NCBI RefSeq assembly: GCF_014839805.1
Contig: NC_051139.1
Coordinates: 2,790,001-2,854,000 of the forward strand
Length of the DNA stretch: 64,000 nucleotides
DNA from: Manduca sexta
Lineage: Eukaryota > Arthropoda > Insecta > Lepidoptera > Sphingidae
Direction of reading: 5' to 3'
Below are positions 59,421 through 64,000 of the stretch, piece by piece; positions within the stretch are counted from its first letter, which is position 1; the number at the start of each line of letters is the position of its first letter. The notes beneath the pieces were generated by a model. That model was given only the letters and a program-made list of their open reading frames with translations, searched no databases and was not told the origin of the DNA. Both the position numbers and the translations under genes were made by a program.

Positions 59421-60054
59421 TATTTATCTAGAAATATTCTAGAAGTCATGGCTCTACATAATTAGTGTTACCCGTGCGTAACCGAAGCTGGTCGCTAGTT
59501 ACCGATAAATAGAAATAAGTTTCTGAATAGAAAACGATATAAGCAACGCATGTCCTAAATACGTTATAAAATCCATGCCGCTATTAAGTCCGTCATGCTT
59601 TGCGCTGAATGATTCCATAGTATTAACGTGACAAAGAACACAATGGTTAAAGGCGCAGCATAATGTAGCTGATATCCTGTGCTTTGTGCCTTCATAAACG
59701 TGTGTTGGACTAGCCTGATGAGGAGATTGCTTTAAGAGGGTTTAAGCCAATTTGCGAGGGAATTTCTAAGTAGTTACACTGAATGGGAATTTAAATGAAT
59801 AAATGCTCTACGACTGTCAAATGCTGCTATTCAGAGGTTAATTTAGCGTCTATTATGATAGTGTAACGTATTGTCAAATATAAAACATTAATTGGAGTGG
59901 TATCACTAAATATCTAATACTGGACTGTCATTAGACGATAATGTGGACCTAGTATAAGAAAATCGTGGTGAAATGTCAGCTTTCCTAGTGTGAGTATCAG
60001 AAGCTGTAAAAATGGTGTAAATGGCCATTCCATTATTGTATTTTTTCTATTCGA

Positions 60055-60300
60055 CCACGGCATAGTGAACCCACTGCACCTGATGGTACGTGCAACGGGG
60101 TCCAATAGTATATCGGATGATAAAAGATGATTACTCCTCGACAGTCGACACAATTATGCCGGCCTGTTGGGACCGGATATACACAGGCGAGATTCCGGAA
60201 CGCGACACACTTACGTGGGCCATTATGGTGGGATTTAACATCTTGTGCACGGTGGTCGCCATCCGGGTGGATATAAAATATACCCTACTACCAGCGAAAG
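60055..60300 (+). repeat. Repeat family C, best copy
   Basis: Opens CCACTGCACCTGATGGTACG. Then GGGGTCCAATAGTATATCGG, CGACAGTCGACACAATTATG, GGACCGGATATACACAGG, CGCGACACACTTACGTGGGC and ATCCGGGTGGATATAAAATA, ending CCCTACTACCAGC. About 75-80 percent alike to 41140-41385. Confidence 0.8.
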
Positions 60301-60925
60301 AAGGATAGGAGTTCACCATAATTCTGGTCATAATCGATAGCAATTGCTATGAGTGATTTTAGGTAAAAAATATTGACAAACGGATTGCTCGTCTCTTAAT
60401 TTTATATATAAAAAGCAATAGGTTTATGTTATAAGTCGTCATATAATCATCTAGCCGTCCATTGACCTTTTCATTACCATTCGACCTTAGTAAGGTAATG
60501 ACCATGAAAATGGGGCTTTTGGAATTAATGTAGTTTTTCTAAGAATTACACAAGGTCTACGGTAGTGCTTTACAGGCATGTTCTCATGCGACGCTGAAGC
60601 ACGCTATACGTTTGATTACATGCACCAGTAATGGACATTTGGGTTCATATATTATCCAAGAATTTAACGAATACTTTTAAAATTATTTATTAAAATAATT
60701 TTAATCACGCTTAGGTATGGGTTAAAGTAGGCAGTATAATACTCAAGCAATAGGAATTACTGAAAATTAGTAATTGTTTGATTAATTACTGATTAGTTTC
60801 TTTCGTGTTTAAATGATTACTAATGTAATATAAATGTTGAACGTGTCGAAAAAATATTTAATTTTATAGAGTATTTTATTACGTAGTCGTGAAGTATTTT
60901 GTTTTGTTTATTGGTAAGTAGGGGT

Positions 60926-61045
60926 GAAGTCTACCAATCCGCACTAGGCCAGTGTGGTGGACTAAGGTCTAATCCCTCTCTGTGGTAGAGGAGGCTCGTG
61001 CCCAGCAGTGGGCAAGTATATAATATAGGGCTGATATTATATTAT
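60926..61045 (+). repeat. SINE family 1, 3' fragment
   Basis: From TGAAGTCTACCAATCCGCAC through GCCCAGCAGTGGGCAAGTAT to GGGCTGATATTATATT. Lacks the tRNA-like head. Confidence 0.82.
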
Positions 61046-61111
61046 ATTATTTATCACTGTAGTAAAACGAAAAATATTGTATATTACACTATGTAATTAT
61101 TAAAAAAAACC

Positions 61112-61175
61112 CTACATAGCAGAGCAGGCCCGTGCACAGCAATGGGCAGTATATAATACAGGGCTGGTATTATTA
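61112..61175 (+). repeat. SINE family 1, short 3' fragment
   Basis: GCAGGCCCGTGCACAGCAAT, GGGCAGTATATAATACAGGG and CTGGTATTATTA match the last 60 bp of the family. Confidence 0.72.
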
Positions 61176-61721
61176 TATATTAGTTATTGTCACGTGTTAT
61201 ATTGTTTACATTGTATCTATTCTAAACGTATGTTAACATTTATAACACTATTAGAATGAGATAAGTCATTGATAATCTCTGACAGGTCAGAAGTTAGCGC
61301 GTAAATATACGGATAAATTTGCATTAAATATGAATATAAATAAGTATTATATACTAAAAATAATAGCGTGAGCATCTTGCATAATAAACGCTATACTTCC
61401 TTGCAAACAATAGCAAGTTTTGGAGACCAAATTAGTTTTTTACCCGTCAAATATATCGAAGTTAAGCATTTCTGTGATATCTAGAAATATAAAAGGAAAT
61501 GGAAGATCAATGAAACTTGCTTTTATTAATAGGAGCCAATTGACCCTCGTAAATATTATGTATAGAGACAGCTATATTGCTACTGAAGTAATACTACCGG
61601 TCATTATCAGTAGCAAAATCACCCAAATTTTAAATTACTACAGGCCCAATACTGTGCTATTACGTTAAACCTTGGCAATATTATAATGCTCAGCAATTAC
61701 ACTGTAATTTTTTTTGTAGTT

Positions 61722-62000
61722 GAAGACGAGACGAGAATACCGCTCGCCTGATGGTAAGCGATACCGCCGTCCATGAACAGTAGCAACAGAACAGCACAGC
61801 ACAGAACTTTAAAGTATAATCTCCGTGGCTCTACACTGCGCTCATTACCCTGAGACATTAGATGTTAAGTCACATAATGCCCAGTAATCAGGCTGGCTAC
61901 AATGTCCTCAAAATACTGTGTTTGCACAATGTTGCTTGATGGCAAAAATAGATCCTCCTGGTACCTGTATTGCCGGATTCGAATAATAGACCTACCACCA
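61722..62000 (+). repeat. Repeat family B copy
   Basis: GACGAGACGAGAATACCGCT, CGCCTGATGGTAAGCGATAC, GAGACATTAGATGTTAAGTC, GGCTACAATGTCCT and GACCTACCACCA in the same order as at 52632-52945. Confidence 0.78.
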
Positions 62001-62474
62001 AATAAAATTTTCATCATAATTATTCAAATTCGTACGCTGAATATGCTGGCATGTTTGTCCAATGCACGTTAAAAAAATCAAATTTAGTCCTTGTCTAAAA
62101 TCAAACTATTATTACCAAACATTTCAACTATCGGCACTTTCGCTTTAATATGTGGTTCTTTATATAGTAGGGATACAATCGAACAGTGTTTGTAAAGTCT
62201 CCTGTGTTATTAACACTTTTTAATTCTAACTTAATTTGTATTAACTAATATTGATTTATATTTCAATATTTAATCACTATTGTTTTATTTCCGACGGTAT
62301 AGAAAATAATATTTGCCCCTTTCAAACATCACTGAAAATGTTTATTCAAGAATGCATAATTCCTTAATTATTATTCTGTTCTAGCCCAATTTAATTAAAA
62401 CATTTACCATTTTCAAGCATCCACTGTCCAATATTGAATTGTAAATTCAAATTTTAAAACATATTGCTATGGTT

Positions 62475-62590
62475 ACGCGCGCGTCGTATAAAGTTTCGAA
62501 GTGCGCCCGTGACGGAGACACACTATGGGCGGGCGACGCGACCCTTCGCGACACACTGAAGGCACGGCCGTCCTGCAGCCGTATATAAAC
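62475..62590. promoter_or_regulatory. GC-rich block upstream of Oatp
   Basis: CG-dense block (GCGCGCGTCG, GGGCGGGCGACGCGACCC) ending in CCGTATATAAACAACGGGG, a TATA-like word in plus orientation. Could be a promoter or conserved element. No ORF or transcript evidence on either strand. Confidence 0.25.
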
Positions 62591-64000
62591 AACGGGGTAG
62601 ATAGTATATGTGCCATTTGAAGATAAAACAATAGTAGGGGTTGATTTCTTGTTAAGCTGATATAGAGGTTTACTCCGGTCTCTTTAGTCTTTTAAAATAT
62701 TCATGTCCGTACGAATTGATAGTATTTGAATGTTTGATATTCAAAAGATGAGAACAAACAACGATTATAATCAAAAGTTTCCAATATTTAGAAATATACT
62801 TAAACTGATAACAAAGTTATTTTGTGTAGAAAATCTAACCGACCAATTAAAAAGACAGTAAATATTGTTAGTTCATCATTCCCACCATCAAGGTTTAAAT
62901 CTGACGAGACTTATTTGAAGTTTGTCAAATATTAGCGCTCCAATTATTTTTAATCGTTTATCTATGTCTTAGTAATCGCGATTAAAACCATTTTATTTTT
63001 ATTACATCAAAGGTCAAATTAAGACCCGTATTTGGTCCATCAATTAATCCAAAGTCCCACACAACTGCTATTGTGAATATAAATTAGTCAGAATTTATCA
63101 TCACTGAAGTAAACACGATAAAGACATTTATTGGCTAACACCAGCACATGTTTAAGGATTATAAAATCGCATAGCAGTCATGTGAATTCTCTGCAATGAA
63201 TGCTAACCGCAAACCGTGCACAAATGAACCATTCGTCAAGGTTCAATGAAGCAACAATGAGGTTAGCTTTACACAGATGTTATTGCAACGTTTATTTGGC
63301 TGCATAGAAACATACATAGCGTTTGTTGTAAGTAAATATACATTATTATCATTTATCACAAAATACTACATCCACGTAATGAAGTCGATGGGAACGTATT
63401 TGCGAACAATATAGAGACGATAATAATTATTTAAGCTGTGGTGCAATCTGTTTTACAATTAACGGAATTACTGATTATAATAAAAATAACTTCATATACC
63501 CATTACCCACCCTTTACGTACTGTAAAATTGTTGCGTATTTATACTACAATAAAATACACGGTAAAAAATCATCACTCTGTAATAAAGTAAAATCACAAA
63601 AAATCCTTGAAGATTTTAGAATATTAAATAAAAATAAAAAACAATAAGTAATTTGTTATAATTGCCTTGAAAATGTTTATCATACATATTTAAAATTAAC
63701 AAAAACAGCTGCAATGTAAAGTTATGTACAGCGATATACAGTGATTTTTTATATTAAGTATATAAATTAATTAGTATACATTTTTATTTTGTTATTTTTA
63801 TTCAACATTAGAAGCTTTAAACTTGTATACAACTATTATTATATTTAATAATTATGCGGAAGTATCTATTTATATTGAAGAAGTGATTCATATTTACATA
63901 TTACAAAATTAAGACTGCCAAACCTAAGTTAAAATTAAAATATAAACTAAAATTTTCATTTCTATCTCCATACATTTTTATATGCATATAATGCTCGAAG

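Larger units (their letters stand above)
57202..64000. other. Upstream or first-intron sequence of the Oatp gene
   Basis: No exon could be assigned. An acceptor at 57202-57204 shows that at least one more Oatp exon lies further right, in this stretch or beyond the window. Contains SINE and repeat copies listed separately and a GC-rich block at 62475-62590. From about 62600 to the end I see only AT-rich sequence. Confidence 0.5.

Overview
The window is nuclear DNA from an insect, almost certainly a moth or butterfly. The genes are spliced and AT-rich between exons, their proteins have clear animal orthologues, and the non-coding parts carry tRNA-derived SINEs and dispersed repeats of the type I know from lepidopteran genomes. 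The order assignment is inference; no species can be named.

Layout. (1) 1-8970, plus strand: the last 15 exons of the giant muscle M-line protein obscurin (Unc-89): partial Ig, FN3, two Ig, kinase-like domain 1, a linker, Ig, FN3, kinase-like domain 2 and a short tail. (2) 8971-13477: no gene, several fold-back elements. (3) 13478-14787, minus strand: three-exon UBE2F-type NEDD8-conjugating enzyme. (4) 15616-21091, minus strand: an apparently full-length but frame-broken I-group non-LTR retrotransposon, bounded by a perfect 14-bp target-site duplication. (5) 21308-23620, plus strand: a two-gene nest. The ESCRT-II subunit gene Vps25 has three exons, and its first intron contains a complete intronless ORF for inositol-pentakisphosphate 2-kinase (IPPK/Ipk1) on the same strand. 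(6) 23621-27612: intergenic, with a fold-back element and a SINE tail. (7) 27613-57201, minus strand: an organic anion transporting polypeptide (Oatp/SLCO) in 12 recognisable exons, with one intron of about 18 kb. Its first coding exon is not identified and may lie upstream of 57201 or beyond the window. (8) 57202-64000: upstream or intronic DNA with more SINEs and repeats.

The genes are functionally unrelated (muscle scaffold, neddylation, endosomal sorting, inositol phosphate metabolism, membrane transport). The exception to simple adjacency is Vps25/Ipk1. If Vps25 intron 1 is retained, the Vps25 reading frame meets TAA one base inside the intron, and the Ipk1 ATG follows 55 bases later. 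One promoter could therefore yield either protein depending on splicing. A DRE-like site (TATCGATA) lies between the Vps25 ATG and the retrotransposon, which sits only about 0.2 kb upstream in head-to-head orientation.

Other points worth reading: the first obscurin kinase domain has lost its catalytic Asp, Lys and Asn; one obscurin intron uses a GC-AG splice pair; a 182-bp piggyBac-like fold-back MITE flanked by TTAA sits in the large Oatp intron; and two SINE families and two other dispersed repeat families occur as multiple copies in the Oatp region. All boundaries were read by eye; nothing was searched against a database.
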